This document shows, piece by piece, positions 63,317 to 64,000 of a stretch of 64,000 nucleotides of DNA. The notes under the pieces were generated by a model. That model made no database searches, was not told where the DNA came from, and saw only the letters and a program-made list of their open reading frames with translations. The position numbers and the translations under genes are program-made. Position 1 is the first letter of the stretch. Each line of letters opens with the position of its first letter. Origin of the DNA: Streptomyces sp. NBC_01210 (GTDB lineage Bacteria > Actinomycetota > Actinomycetes > Streptomycetales > Streptomycetaceae); assembly GCF_036010325.1 (NCBI RefSeq), contig NZ_CP108549.1, forward strand, positions 5,456,001 through 5,520,000. The letters are read 5' to 3'.

Positions 63317-64000
63317 ATGTCCTTCCCGATCCTGACGGCCACGGCGGCGATCCCGGCGATCGGCGCCATCGCCACCGCCGCCGTGCCGGCCGCGAGGCGC
63401 ACCGCCGCCAAGTGGCTGGCGCTGCTCTTCTCGCTCGCCACCCTCGTACTGGCCGCGGTCGTGCTCGTACGATTCGAGCCCGGCGGCGCCCGCTATCAGC
63501 TCACCGAATCCCACACCTGGATCAAGGACTTCGGTGTCCGGTACGAACTGGGCGTGGACGGCATCGCGGTGGCGCTCCTGGCGCTGACCGCGCTGCTGAT
63601 CCCCTTTGTGATCCTGGCGGGATGGCACGATGCCGACCCCCTGGAGACAAAGAGTTCGCGCTGGCGCCCGACCCAGGGCTTCTTCGCGATGATCCTCGCC
63701 GTCGAGGCGATGGTGATCCTCTCCTTCGAGGCCACCGACGTCTTCCTCTTCTACATCCTGTTCGAAGCCATGCTCATCCCGATGTACTTCCTCATCGGCG
63801 GCTTCGGGGACCGGGCGCACGCGGGCGGCGACGAGGCGGCGGCGACCCAACGGTCGTACGCGGCCGTGAAGTTCCTGCTCTACAACCTGGTCGGCGGCCT
63901 GATCATGCTGGCCGCGGTCATCGGGCTCAATGTCGTCGCCGGGAGCTTCTCGCTCACCGAGATCGCCGCGGCGCGGGCGAACGGCTCGCTGGACATGGCG
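63317..64000 (+). CDS. nuoM: NADH-quinone oxidoreductase subunit M (partial at window end)
   Basis: First 228 codons of a second antiporter-like subunit. YELGVDGIAVALLALTALLIP and FLFYILFEAMLIPMYFLIGG are NuoM signatures, with the pump glutamate in the latter. ATG 63317 lies 1 bp after the nuoL stop. nuoN presumably follows outside the window. Confidence 0.97.
   Translation, partial: MSFPILTATAAIPAIGAIATAAVPAARRTAAKWLALLFSLATLVLAAVVLVRFEPGGARYQLTESHTWIKDFGVRYELGVDGIAVALLALTALLIPFVILAGWHDADPLETKSSRWRPTQGFFAMILAVEAMVILSFEATDVFLFYILFEAMLIPMYFLIGGFGDRAHAGGDEAAATQRSYAAVKFLLYNLVGGLIMLAAVIGLNVVAGSFSLTEIAAARANGSLDMA

Overview
The window is high-GC actinobacterial chromosome, almost certainly from a Streptomyces: GC-rich third codon positions, frequent GTG starts, many 4-base ATGA/GTGA gene overlaps, futalosine-route menaquinone genes, a resB/ccsB cytochrome c assembly operon and a nuoA-N operon in an order typical of that genus. 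No rRNA, tRNA, CRISPR array or intact insertion sequence was recognised.

Layout. 1-9 kb: two small minus-strand genes, then hemL, a histidine phosphatase, a lipoprotein deacetylase-like gene and a cytochrome c maturation run (TlpA-like thioredoxin, ccdA, resB, ccsB). 9-18.5 kb: SRPBCC and 2OG-Fe(II) oxygenase genes, a UbiD/UbiA(MqnP)/UbiX set, a 44-aa small gene, an Lrp-type regulator, mqnE, a GNAT, a DUF4229 protein and an SLC1-type symporter preceded by a cysteine-rich leader ORF. 18.5-23.5 kb: a GT2/TPR glycosyltransferase divergent from a secreted collagen-like protein, a TetR regulator, a MaoC hydratase and a 0.7 kb stretch of gene remnants. 23.5-30.6 kb: a 1557-aa Pls-type (non-alpha poly-amino-acid) synthetase carrying an internal 126-bp tandem repeat, an M1 peptidase, DUF1992 and a cold-shock gene. 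30.8-43 kb: mqnA, an esterase lipoprotein, a Ser/Thr kinase, mqnC, a shrunken amidohydrolase-like gene, menG, glutaminase, a zinc-ribbon membrane protein, a GNAT and a geranylgeranyl-reductase-family oxidoreductase. 43.1-48.8 kb: an accessory island with a graspetide (ATP-grasp RiPP) cluster (precursor, ligase, methyltransferase, two upstream genes, divergent HTH/TPR regulator) and an apparent phage capsid gene remnant. 48.8-64 kb: an NlpC/P60 wall hydrolase and nuoA to nuoM (cut by the window end).

How it fits together. Much of the core content serves the membrane electron-transport chain: haem synthesis (hemL), cytochrome c assembly, menaquinone synthesis by the futalosine route (mqnA, mqnE, mqnC, UbiD/A/X, menG), probable quinone side-chain reduction, and the complex I that reduces that menaquinone. 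A Rex-like operator in front of nuoA suggests NADH/NAD+ control. The accessory content sits between these core blocks: the Pls-type synthetase, collagen-like protein and graspetide cluster.

The best candidates for little-described biology are the graspetide cluster with its extra HATPase and uncharacterised genes, the Cys-rich leader before the symporter, the repeat-expanded Pls-type synthetase, two RBS-carrying micro-ORFs inside the nuo operon, and a structured leader before the NlpC/P60 gene. All calls come from reading the sequence; no database search was run.
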